Part shown: positions 8,505 to 16,543 of the stretch, piece by piece
Numbering within the stretch: the stretch's first letter is position 1
How the letters are laid out: each line of letters opens with the position of its first letter
NCBI GenBank assembly: GCA_937946835.1
Contig: CALFAV010000075.1
Location: forward strand, 1-34,668
Origin: an uncultured Verrucomicrobiae bacterium
GTDB taxonomy: Bacteria > Verrucomicrobiota > Verrucomicrobiia > Limisphaerales > J093
Length of the DNA: 34,668 bases
Direction: 5' to 3'
Position numbers and translations under genes: made by a program
Notes under the pieces: generated by a model
Told to the model about the DNA's origin: nothing
Seen by the model: the letters and a program-made list of their open reading frames with translations, nothing else
Databases searched by the model: none

Positions 8505-8945
8505 GGACTGGCTACCAGCCGGGCGGGCGGCACGCAAGGCGACAATGCGGCGCGACGGGCACGCAGGTCGCTGCCTGTGACCCGGGCCGGCTTGGAAGCC
8601 GGCGCTCCGGCGCGGCGGTAACCGTCCCGGTTGCCGTACAGGGCGGCCGCCTGCCGTCCGGGTTCAGAGGCGAATCTCACCCCGCGGACAATGCCACGCC
8701 GGCCCGCCGGGCTTGAAGCCCGGCTCTACGGCAGGCGGGTCGCCTGCCGCTACTTCAGCGGCCGCAAGCGCCCGCACTCCAAACGCGCGTGCGCCGCCGG
8801 GGCCGCCGGACGGGGCGCCAGCCTTTGGTGTGCGCCAGCTCGCCGGCGCTTTTCTGAGGCTGAGCCGACTGGCAGTCGGCAATACGGCAGATTGCCAATC
8901 TGCGCTACGAGCGCCGTCGGCTGGAGGCCGGCGATCCGGCGCGGC
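8505..8945. repeat. Intergenic palindromic repeat cluster A
   Basis: The gap between pyrE and pyc has no gene. It holds hairpins of the family seen in three other gaps: GCCGGCT/AGCCGGC at 8586-8603, GCCGGGCTT/AAGCCCGGC-type at 8706-8724, GCCGACT-GGC-AGTCGGC at 8864-8880, GCAGATT-GCC-AATCTGC at 8887-8903 and an imperfect copy near 8917-8932. A 47-base module at 8814-8860 recurs inverted at 19111-19158. Open frames here translate to low-complexity peptides and are not credible genes. Confidence 0.7.
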
Positions 8946-8955
8946 GGCGACCTGC

Positions 8956-11900
8956 TTACGCGGCTTCGAGCCGCACCAGCAGGTCCTTGGCCTCGACGGT
9001 GTCGCCGACCTGCACGGCCACCTCGGCCACCCGACCATCGGCGGGGGCATAAACGGTGGTCTGCATTTTCATGGCCTCGAGGGAGAGCAGTTTGTCTCCT
9101 TTCTTCACGGGCAGGCCCGGCCGCACGGGCAGGGCGGTGATGACGCCCGGGATGGGTGCGCCCACCTGGAGGGGATCGTGGGGATCGGCTTTGACGCGGG
9201 CCTTGACCTTGGGTTGGACCGATTTGTCGGTCACGGTGATCTGGCGGGCCATGCCGTTGAGTTCGAAGGCCACGACGCGTTTGCCCTCGGGGTCCACGGG
9301 ACCAACGCTGATGAGGCGGATGAACAGGGTCTTGCCGGGCTCGAGGTCCACGGAGATTTCGTCGCCCGGCTTCATGCCGTAGAAAAAGGCCGGGGTGGGC
9401 AGGACCGAGAGGTCGCCGTAGGTGGCGGCCATTTTGGCGTAGCTCAGGAACACCTCGGGGTACATGAGGTAACTGAGCACGTCGTCGTCGGTGGCCTCGC
9501 GCTTGAGCTTGGCGGAGAGTTCCGCGCGGACCTGCTCCAGGTCCAACGGCTGGAGCCGGGCGCCGGGTCGTTCGGTGTAGGCGGGACGGTCGCCGAGCAC
9601 GATTTTCTGAAGCTTCTTCGGCCAGCCGCCGGGCGGTTGGCCCAGGCCGCCCCGGAGCATGTCCACCACCGACTCGGGAAAGGGGGTCGAGCCGGGCGCC
9701 AACTTGAGCACATCCGCGGGTTTGAGGCCGCGGGTGATGAGAAAGATGGTCATGTCCCCGACGACCTTGCTGCTGGGGGTGACCTTGACGATGTCGCCGA
9801 AGAGCTGATTGACCTCGGCGTAGGTGCGCTCGATCTCGGGCCAGCGGGCCAGCAGGCCCATGGCGGCGGCCTGTTCTTTGAGGTTGGTGTACTGGCCGCC
9901 GGGCATTTCGTGCAGGTACACGTTCGCGCTGCCGGATTTGGGCGCGGTGTCAAACGGGGCATAAAATTCGCGCACCAGCTCCCAGTAGTCGGAGAATTCG
10001 TTGAGCGTGTCCAGGTCCAGGCCGGTGTCGCGGGGCTGACCGCGCAGGGCGGCGACAATCGAGTTGAGGCAGGGCTGGCTGGTGGAGCCGGACATCGAGG
10101 CGATGGCCAGGTCGGCGATGTCCACCCCCACTTCGGCGGCTTCGAGGACGCTGGCGGCGGCGATGCCGCTGGTGTCGTGGGTGTGGAAGTGCACGGGCAC
10201 GCCGAGCTCCTCCTTGAGGGCCTTGACCAGGGCGCGGGCGGCGTAGGGTTTGCACAGGCCGGCCATGTCTTTGATGCCGATGATGTGGGCGCCCATGCGC
10301 TCCAGCTCCCGGGCCAGCTTGAGGTAGTACTTGAGCGAGTACTTGGTGCGCCGGGGGTCGAGGATGTCGCCGGTGTAGCAGAACGCGCCCTCGCAGAGGG
10401 CGTGGGTCTCGCGCACCGTCTCCAGGGCCACCTTGAGGTTGGGCAGGTAGTTGAGCGAGTCGAAGATGCGGAACAGGTCAATACCGTGGGCGGCGGCGTG
10501 GCGGACGAAGGCGGCAACCACGTTGTCGGGGTAGTTGGAATAGCCCACGGCGTTGGCGCCGCGCAGAAGCATCTGAAAGCAGATGTTCGGGATGCACTCG
10601 CGCAGCCGGCGCAGGCGGATCCACGGGTCCTCGTGCAGAAAGCGCATCGAGGTGTCGAACTTGGCCCCGCCCCAGATTTCCACGCTGAACAGGCCCGGCA
10701 CCCGGCGGGCCAGCGCCGCGCCCACGCGGTCCATGTCGTAGGTGCGCACCCGGGTGGCCAGCAGCGACTGGTGCGCGTCACGAAAGGTGGTGTCGGTGAT
10801 CAGCAGCTTCTTTTGGTCCAGGATCCAGCGGACAAACCGCTCCGGCCCCAGCTCCCGCAACAACTGCCGGCTGCCGGGCGGCGGCGGCACCTTGGGGTCG
10901 TAGGCCGGCACCACCGGGGTGGGCAGACTCCTGGGCACGTAGCCCTTGGCCTGGGGATTGCCGTTGACAATGACCTCGCCCAGGAACTGGAGCAGCTTGG
11001 TCGCGCGGTCCTTGCGGGGCTTGAAGCGGAACAACTCCGGCGTGGTGTCAATCAGCGTGGTCGTGGCCCGGCCGGCGCGAAATTCCGGGTGGTGAATGAC
11101 GTTTTCGAGGAAAGGGATGTTGGTCTTGACGCCCCGAATGCGGAACTCCCGCAGCACCCGGTCCATGCGCTGGAGGGCGATCTCGAAGGAGCTGCCAAAG
11201 GTGGTCACCTTCACCAGCAGCGAGTCGTAAAACGGGGTGATCACCGCCCCGGCAAAACCCATGCCCCCGTCCAGCCGCACGCCGAAGCCGCCCGCCGAGC
11301 GATAGGTCAGGATGCGCCCGTAGTCCGGGGCGAACTTGTTCTCCGGGTCCTCGGTGGTGACCCGACATTGGATGGCGTAGCCGTTGCGGGGAATGGCCTC
11401 CTGAGCCGGGAGCCCCACCTCGGGACCAAACAGCGAGTGGCCCTGTGCGATGAGAATCTGGGAGCGCACCAGGTCCACGTTGGTGATGACCTCGGTGACG
11501 GTGTGCTCGACCTGGATGCGCGGGTTCATCTCGATGAAAAACCATTCGCCGGTCTCGGTATCCACGAGGAACTCGACCGTGCCGGCATTGTCGTAGCGCA
11601 CCTCCCGGGCCAGGCGCACCGCGGCCTCGCACAACGCCCGGCGCACGGCCTCCGGCAGGTCCACCGCCGGGGCAATTTCAATCACCTTCTGATGACGGCG
11701 CTGCACCGAGCAGTCGCGCTCGTGCAGGTGCACGACGTTTCCGTGACGGTCGCCCAGCACCTGCACCTCGAGGTGCTTGGCACGGGGAATGTACCGTTCC
11801 AAAAACACCGCCGGGTTGCCGAACGCGCGCCCGGCCTCGGCGCGTGCCTCATCGAGCAGCGGCGCCAGCTCGGCGGGCTTTTCAACCACCCGCATGCCCC

Positions 11901-12426
11901 GGCCCCCGCCCCCAAAGGCCGCCTTGATGATCAATGGAAACCCGATCGCCCTGGCGGCTTTCAGGGCCGCCGCGCGCTCGGCCAGCGGTTCATCGGTCCC
12001 CGGCAGTGTGGGCACGCCCACCCGTCGCGCCACGGCGCGGGCGGCGGTCTTGTCGCCCATGAGCCGCAGCAACTCGGGCCGCGGGCCGACAAAAGTGATT
12101 CCCGCGTCGGCGCAGGCCCGGGCGAAATCCGCGTTCTCCGAAAGAAAGCCGTAGCCCGGGTGGATGAGACTGACCCCCTTTTCGCGGGCCAGGGCCACGA
12201 TGCCCTCGATGTCCAGGTACGCGCCCACCGGCCCTTTGCCCGTCCCCACGATGTACGCCTCGTCCGCCTTGAAGCGATGGATGCCGAAACGGTCTTCCTG
12301 CGCGTAAATGGCCACGGTGCGCAGGCCCAGCTCCGTGGCGGCGCGGAAAATGCGGATGGCAATCTCGCTGCGGTTGGCGGCCATCAGCTTGAGGGGCGCG
12401 GCCGGCGTGTGGTTACCGTTGGTCAT
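8956..12426 (-). CDS. pyc: Pyruvate carboxylase
   Basis: Pyruvate carboxylase makes oxaloacetate from pyruvate, bicarbonate and ATP, refilling the TCA cycle. The protein has 1156 residues, the full single-chain length. Domains in order: biotin carboxylase (about 10-465) with KLMAANRSEIAIRIFRA, the ATP-grasp loop AAFGGGGRGMRVV and EMNPRIQVEHTVTE; a carboxyltransferase domain (about 535-800) with ITDTTFRDAHQSLLATR and HFHTHDTSG; the conserved PYC-OADA region with GGLGQPPGGWPK; and a C-terminal biotinyl domain with biotin-acceptor K1120 in LEAMKMQT. It is transcribed alone. The repeat-rich gaps on both sides suggest an independent unit. A promoter-like pair lies just upstream (12444-12472). Confidence 0.97.
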   Translation of the reverse strand: MTNGNHTPAAPLKLMAANRSEIAIRIFRAATELGLRTVAIYAQEDRFGIHRFKADEAYIVGTGKGPVGAYLDIEGIVALAREKGVSLIHPGYGFLSENADFARACADAGITFVGPRPELLRLMGDKTAARAVARRVGVPTLPGTDEPLAERAAALKAARAIGFPLIIKAAFGGGGRGMRVVEKPAELAPLLDEARAEAGRAFGNPAVFLERYIPRAKHLEVQVLGDRHGNVVHLHERDCSVQRRHQKVIEIAPAVDLPEAVRRALCEAAVRLAREVRYDNAGTVEFLVDTETGEWFFIEMNPRIQVEHTVTEVITNVDLVRSQILIAQGHSLFGPEVGLPAQEAIPRNGYAIQCRVTTEDPENKFAPDYGRILTYRSAGGFGVRLDGGMGFAGAVITPFYDSLLVKVTTFGSSFEIALQRMDRVLREFRIRGVKTNIPFLENVIHHPEFRAGRATTTLIDTTPELFRFKPRKDRATKLLQFLGEVIVNGNPQAKGYVPRSLPTPVVPAYDPKVPPPPGSRQLLRELGPERFVRWILDQKKLLITDTTFRDAHQSLLATRVRTYDMDRVGAALARRVPGLFSVEIWGGAKFDTSMRFLHEDPWIRLRRLRECIPNICFQMLLRGANAVGYSNYPDNVVAAFVRHAAAHGIDLFRIFDSLNYLPNLKVALETVRETHALCEGAFCYTGDILDPRRTKYSLKYYLKLARELERMGAHIIGIKDMAGLCKPYAARALVKALKEELGVPVHFHTHDTSGIAAASVLEAAEVGVDIADLAIASMSGSTSQPCLNSIVAALRGQPRDTGLDLDTLNEFSDYWELVREFYAPFDTAPKSGSANVYLHEMPGGQYTNLKEQAAAMGLLARWPEIERTYAEVNQLFGDIVKVTPSSKVVGDMTIFLITRGLKPADVLKLAPGSTPFPESVVDMLRGGLGQPPGGWPKKLQKIVLGDRPAYTERPGARLQPLDLEQVRAELSAKLKREATDDDVLSYLMYPEVFLSYAKMAATYGDLSVLPTPAFFYGMKPGDEISVDLEPGKTLFIRLISVGPVDPEGKRVVAFELNGMARQITVTDKSVQPKVKARVKADPHDPLQVGAPIPGVITALPVRPGLPVKKGDKLLSLEAMKMQTTVYAPADGRVAEVAVQVGDTVEAKDLLVRLEAA

Positions 12427-12443
12427 AAACTTCCGGGTCGGGG

Positions 12444-12472
12444 GTTATAGGGCATAACGTTGCCGACGGCAA
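12444..12472 (-). promoter_or_regulatory. Candidate promoter of pyc
   Basis: On the minus strand TTGCCG (12472-12467), a 17-base spacer and TATAAC (12449-12444) lie 17 bases before the pyc ATG. The -10 matches the bacterial consensus at five of six positions. GGAAG lies only 3 bases before the ATG, too close to be a good ribosome binding site. Confidence 0.45.
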
Positions 12473-12583
12473 AGCAAACCCGCCCTTCGGGGGGGGCCCG
12501 AAAGCGGGAGCGTTGTGGCGTGCCACCCAACGAACGGCGTAGCGGCATCCTTCTCGGCTGCCGTAGCGGGCGGTCTCATGTAA

Positions 12584-12838
12584 CCCGCAACCAGCGGCGC
12601 CAACGCAGCAGCGCCCTGCCCTTGATTGGCCCCTGGTAGGGCCGCGCTGCGTCGCGGCCCGGGCAAACCGGCAGCCGCACCGCCCACCGCCGGCTGGCAG
12701 CCGGCGATACGGCAGATTCCCAATCTGCGCTCCGAGCACCGCCGGCGGGAAGCCGGCGCTCCCGGCATCACGGCACCCTTGCCGACGGAGGGCCGCGTTC
12801 CACCACGGCCCGGGTAACCCGCCGGGCGGAATGCCCGG
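12584..12838. repeat. Intergenic palindromic repeat cluster B
   Basis: This is most of the 413-base gap between the secreted hydrolase and pyc. It holds hairpins CGCCGGCT-GGC-AGCCGGCG at 12688-12706, GCAGATT-CCC-AATCTGC at 12712-12728, a GCCGGC/GCCGGC copy at 12740-12757 and a GCCGGGC/GCCCGGC copy at about 12820-12838. Positions 12584-12664 are homologous to 21881-21999, where the copy carries about 36 extra bases. The remainder (12473-12583) shows nothing I recognise. No gene is supported. Confidence 0.7.
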
Positions 12839-12839
12839 C

Positions 12840-14240
12840 CTACGGCTGGCGCAGGCTGTCGAACCACGCCCTGGCGGCGAGCAAGCTCGGCTCGGCGCAT
12901 TCGCCGTGCGTTCCCCCGGGCCGGGGATCAAGCAGTTCCACCTGCGTGGCGCCAGCGGTTTGGAATGCCGCGTAGGCCACCTGGGAATTGGCCGGGATGA
13001 CATCCTGGTCGCCCGAGCAATGGTACAGGCGCAGCGGGGTCCGGGGGGTCCAGCGGAACACGTCGTTGTCGCGCAGCGCAAGTCGCAACGGGTGTTCCGG
13101 GTCGGTGCGGAAAGCGGCCAGGAACTCCGGCCGGAAGACTTGCACGGGATCGGCGGGCATGGCGGCGTTGATCTCCCCGCCGGAATGCTGCCCGTCGAGC
13201 AACGGCGGCAGGGTGGCATGGTAGGGCGGCGCCAACAGGTCGCTCAACCGGGGTGCCAGCCGGTAGATGTCCTGGTAGGCGGCCAGCAGCAGCGCCAGGT
13301 AGTAAGGGTTGGGCTTGGGGCGCGGCGACAGGAAGTCCTCGGTGGTTACGCCGGACAGGTCGTAAGCGCCGGCCATCGGCGCGGCGGCGGTGACGGTGAA
13401 TTCGTCGGCGTGGTAGGTCTCCAGTTCGCGCAACAGCGCCATCGTGGCGTGGCCGCCGTGGGAGTAGCCCATCAGGAACAACTGGCCGTTGAGCACCGCC
13501 CCGCGCTCGGCGGCCAGAAGGCGCGCCGCGCGCAACAGGTCCACCCCGGCGGTGCCCTCCGAGCGGGCGTGATGGTAGGCGGGAACGCCCGGGGAATTTC
13601 CCAGCCCCAGGTAGTCCGGCAACACCGCCAGGTAACCGGTGGCAGCCAGGGCCAGGCCGACGATCCGTTCGCCGGTCGCGTTCTGGCTGGGGGCCTCGGA
13701 CTTTTTGGCCAACGTCCCGTGCTGGTAACTGACCAGCGGCAGCCGTTGGCCCCCCGCCTGGGGAAGGGCTACAAAGCCCGACGCCTGGGTGCGTCCGCCC
13801 CAGGGGTCCACCGTCTCATAAGTCACCGCCAGGGCGCGCACGTCGTAGAGGGCCTTCACCGGAATGCCGGCCAGGCTGAAGATGAAGTCAAGCTGGGCCT
13901 TGGAGTAAAGCCCCAGGTCGGACACGGCCAACACCCTGCCCCGCAGGGCCGGCTCGACGGCCAGCACCCGGTAAAACCGCGTCGGCCCCGGCGGGCGGGC
14001 ATCCCCCCAGCGCGGGGTGGTGACGGGCCAGGGGGTGATGGCCGGCGCCGCCAGCCAAAGCCCGCCGTCGAAGCGGTCGCGGGTTTGCACCGTGTAGGCG
14101 CGGCCCGGCTCCCCGCCCTGCCATTCCAAAAGCAGCCCTTCCGGGGTCCACACCGGCGGGAACAGGCGCAAAGGCTCCGCCGCGATCAGCGTACCCAGCG
14201 CCAGCCACGCCCCGCCAAGCCGCCGAAAGATTCGATTCAT
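12840..14240 (-). CDS. Secreted alpha/beta hydrolase with N-terminal FYR-type module
   Basis: The protein has 466 residues from the ATG at 14240. A signal peptide is likely (RRLGGAWLALGTLIAAEP). Residues about 24-92 form a small module with AYTVQTRD, LW and TRFYRVL, like the repeat modules of verrucomicrobial secreted proteins. The catalytic domain follows: nucleophile S260 in GYSHGGHA, D413 in GDQDVIP and H445 in GGTHGEC. The overall pattern (LPLVSYQHGT, LPDYLGLG) resembles secreted lipases/esterases of the LIP family, so an ester substrate is likely but unknown. Longer in-frame starts were rejected because they extend antisense through the divergent CNNM gene. The divergent start lies 81 bases away. 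Confidence 0.82.
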   Translation of the reverse strand: MNRIFRRLGGAWLALGTLIAAEPLRLFPPVWTPEGLLLEWQGGEPGRAYTVQTRDRFDGGLWLAAPAITPWPVTTPRWGDARPPGPTRFYRVLAVEPALRGRVLAVSDLGLYSKAQLDFIFSLAGIPVKALYDVRALAVTYETVDPWGGRTQASGFVALPQAGGQRLPLVSYQHGTLAKKSEAPSQNATGERIVGLALAATGYLAVLPDYLGLGNSPGVPAYHHARSEGTAGVDLLRAARLLAAERGAVLNGQLFLMGYSHGGHATMALLRELETYHADEFTVTAAAPMAGAYDLSGVTTEDFLSPRPKPNPYYLALLLAAYQDIYRLAPRLSDLLAPPYHATLPPLLDGQHSGGEINAAMPADPVQVFRPEFLAAFRTDPEHPLRLALRDNDVFRWTPRTPLRLYHCSGDQDVIPANSQVAYAAFQTAGATQVELLDPRPGGTHGECAEPSLLAARAWFDSLRQP

Positions 14241-14285
14241 GCTGCGCGCAGGTTGGGCCGCGGCCGCGGAGCTGGCAAAAGGATT

Positions 14286-14315
14286 TTGCCTTGGGCCGCC
14301 GCCGCCGGGCATGCT
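14286..14315 (+). promoter_or_regulatory. Weak candidate promoter of the CNNM operon
   Basis: TTGCCT (14286-14291), 18 bases and CATGCT (14310-14315), then 6 bases (GCCGGC) to the ATG at 14322. The -10 lacks the first T of the TANNNT pattern seen at 5536, 22165 and 27269, but the spacing is the same, and the six bases before the ATG are identical to those before hemB. Confidence 0.25.
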
Positions 14316-14321
14316 GCCGGC

Positions 14322-15572
14322 ATGGTGATTCATCCGCTGCTGGTGGCGGGGGCGCTGCTGGTCTGCGCGGGGATGAGCTTTTTCTTCGCCCTGGCGGAGG
14401 CGGCGTTGTTCACGCTCGGCCGCGGGCAACTGCGCGAACTGGTGGCCGCCCGGCCCGCGGCGGGTCGGCGGGTCGAGCGCCTGCGGGAGCGGGCCGAGGA
14501 CGTGCTGGCCACCATCGTGCTGGGCAACGCCTTTGCCAACGCCGGCCTGGTGGCGCTGGGGTTGTGGCTGGTGTTCCGGCACGGCTGGCCGCTGGCCGGG
14601 GCCTTGGCCGGGGTCTTGTTGCTCGTTTTGGTGGTGGGCGAGATCATCCCCAAGACCCTGGCCGTGCGGGCGCCGGAGTTCTGGGCGCCCCACGTGGCGC
14701 CGGCGGTGGAAATCTGGCGGCGGTTGACCGGGCCGTTGTGCCGGCTGGCCCGCTGGGGCAACGAGCACCTGTTGGCGTTGTTCGCACCGGCGGCGACCCG
14801 GCGCCCCAGCGGGACCACTTCCGAGGAATACCGGGAATTGCTGGACCTGGCCCAGGAGCAGGGCCAGCTCCGGCCCGGCGAAAAGGAGATCATCCTGCAC
14901 ATTCTGGAGTTGGACCAGCGCACCGCGGGAGACGTGATGCGGCCGCGCGCCGAGGTGGTGGCGTTGCCCGACGATCTGAGCGTGCCGGAAATGCTGGCCG
15001 CCGCCCGCCGGCACGGGCACCGCCGGCTGCCGCTCTACGACGGCTCGCTGGACACGATCGTGGGCGTGCTGAACACCCGGCAGTTGCTTCTCAACCCGGA
15101 GGGGGACCTGAGCGAGGCGATCGAGTTTCCCTCCTTCGTGCCCGAGAGCATGAACCTGCTGACCCTGCTGCGCAGCCTGCAACGTCAAAAGCGCGGCCTG
15201 GCCATCGTGCTGGACGAATTCGGCAGCGTGGCCGGGGTGGTCACCATCGCGGACATTCTGGGCTTCGCCGTGCGGGCGCCGGTCGCAACCGGGCGGGACC
15301 GAATGCTCGAACCGCTGCCCGAGGGCGGCTGGCGCGCGGGCGGGGCGCTGCGGCTGGAGGATTTTCGCCGGGTGTACCCCGGGCTGGGCGAAACGCCGCC
15401 CGGCGTGGATACCCTGGCCGGGTTGGTGCTGGCCCAGACGGGCGTGGTGCCCGCCCCGGGCGCCACTGTCAGTTACGGCGGGCTGCGGCTGACCGTCACC
15501 CGCGCCACCGAGCGGCGCATCCTGGAGCTGGAGCTGGTGCCGGAGCGGGGCAAACCGCGGGCCGGGCGATGA
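14322..15572 (+). CDS. CNNM/CBS-domain membrane protein (hemolysin C/CorC-like), copy 1
   Basis: This 416-residue protein has an N-terminal CNNM membrane domain (about 1-150, hydrophobic segments plus GEIIPKTLAVR), a CBS-domain pair (about 195-320; GDVMRPRAEVVALPD, RRLPLYDGSLDTIVGVL, VLDEFGSVAGVVTIADIL) and a C-terminal CorC/HlyC domain (about 325-410). Family members are linked to Mg2+ or Co2+ efflux/homeostasis; the name hemolysin is historical. Its stop overlaps the next start by ATGA, and three paralogues follow in tandem. The start at 14322 is the first ATG that gives a membrane N-terminus; the longer open frame upstream is antisense to the hydrolase gene. Confidence 0.88.
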   Translation: MVIHPLLVAGALLVCAGMSFFFALAEAALFTLGRGQLRELVAARPAAGRRVERLRERAEDVLATIVLGNAFANAGLVALGLWLVFRHGWPLAGALAGVLLLVLVVGEIIPKTLAVRAPEFWAPHVAPAVEIWRRLTGPLCRLARWGNEHLLALFAPAATRRPSGTTSEEYRELLDLAQEQGQLRPGEKEIILHILELDQRTAGDVMRPRAEVVALPDDLSVPEMLAAARRHGHRRLPLYDGSLDTIVGVLNTRQLLLNPEGDLSEAIEFPSFVPESMNLLTLLRSLQRQKRGLAIVLDEFGSVAGVVTIADILGFAVRAPVATGRDRMLEPLPEGGWRAGGALRLEDFRRVYPGLGETPPGVDTLAGLVLAQTGVVPAPGATVSYGGLRLTVTRATERRILELELVPERGKPRAGR

Positions 15573-16543
15573 ACGGGGGCTTGCTCATCCTGGCGGTGCT
15601 GGCCGCGGCCGTGGCGTTTTTGCTCTCCGGCATGGAAGCCGGGCTCTCGGCCCTGAACCGCCTGCGCGTACGGCAGCGGGCGCGGGAGGGACATCAGGGG
15701 GCACGCCTGTTGCAGGAGTTCCTGGCCGCGCCGGAGCGGTTTTTGTGGACCATCCTGGTGGGCAACACGCTGGCCTGGGTGACGCTGCTGGGGCTGACGT
15801 TTCATCCGTTGTACGCCTCGCTGGGCGGTCGGCGTGCGGGGCTGGCGGCAGCAATGGCCGGCACGGTGCTGCTTCTGTACATGCTGGCGGACCTCCTGCC
15901 CAAGATGCTCTTCCGCCGGTTTCCCACCCGGCTGTGCCTGGCGCTGGCGCGGCCGTTTGCGTGGGTGCACACGGCGCTGGGACCGGTGGTCTGGGTGGCG
16001 GAAGCCCTGGCCCGCGGCCTGTTGAAGTTGACCGGCGGCGAGCCGTACACCGGCCGGTTGTTCCGCAACCGCGAGGAGTTGCGCCAACTGCTGCTCGAAT
16101 CCGCCCAGTCCCTCACCAGCGAGGAACAGAAGATGGTCACCCGCGTGCTGGACATGCAACGCCTGAGCGTGGGCACCCTGATGCGGCCGCTGGGGGAGGT
16201 GGTGGGCGTCCCGGTCGAGGCCCCGCTGGGTGAAGTGATCCGGCGCTGCCGGGAATCCGGGCACGACCACCTGCCGGTCTGGACCGCCGACGGCCGACCG
16301 GCCGGCGTGGTCAGCCTCGCCGCGGTGTTGTACCGCGAGGAGCCGGAGCCGGACCGGCCGGTGAGCCGCGTGATGCGGCCGCCGGTGCTCCTGCCCGAGA
16401 CCGCCGTGCTCGAGGAGGCGCTCCTGACTTTCCGGCGCACCGGCGAGCGCCTCGCCGTGGTGGTCAACGCCCGGCAGCGCCCGGTGGGCATCGTGTCGCT
16501 GACCGACGTGCTGCGGTTCATTTTCGGGGAGGTGACGTTGTGA
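15569..16543 (+). CDS. CNNM/CBS-domain membrane protein, copy 2, no CorC domain
   Basis: This 324-residue paralogue has a CNNM membrane region (about 1-150; FLLSGMEAGLSALNRLRVRQ, ADLLPKMLFRRFP, where the usual E-x-x-PK is changed to D-L-LPK) and a CBS pair (about 195-320; LMRPLGEVVGVPV, HLPVWTADGRPAGVVSL, VVVNARQRPVGIVSLTDVL). It ends directly after the second CBS motif, so the C-terminal CorC domain of its neighbours is absent. It overlaps both neighbours by 4 bases (ATGA at 15569, GTGA at 16540). It probably works together with copies 1 and 3, perhaps as a hetero-oligomer; this is inference. Confidence 0.86.
   Translation: MNGGLLILAVLAAAVAFLLSGMEAGLSALNRLRVRQRAREGHQGARLLQEFLAAPERFLWTILVGNTLAWVTLLGLTFHPLYASLGGRRAGLAAAMAGTVLLLYMLADLLPKMLFRRFPTRLCLALARPFAWVHTALGPVVWVAEALARGLLKLTGGEPYTGRLFRNREELRQLLLESAQSLTSEEQKMVTRVLDMQRLSVGTLMRPLGEVVGVPVEAPLGEVIRRCRESGHDHLPVWTADGRPAGVVSLAAVLYREEPEPDRPVSRVMRPPVLLPETAVLEEALLTFRRTGERLAVVVNARQRPVGIVSLTDVLRFIFGEVTL

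Noticed and set aside
8713-12450. A 1245-codon open frame on the plus strand opposite pyc
   Set aside because: It is antisense to an unmistakable pyruvate carboxylase, and its product is compositionally biased (Gly/His/Val) with no motifs; long antisense frames are expected at this GC content. The same applies to 1397-3550, 3693-5363 and 19574-21934.
12831-14321. N-terminal extension of CNNM copy 1 by 497 codons
   Set aside because: The extension is antisense to the secreted hydrolase, which has a complete Ser-Asp-His triad; the membrane domain begins at 14322.
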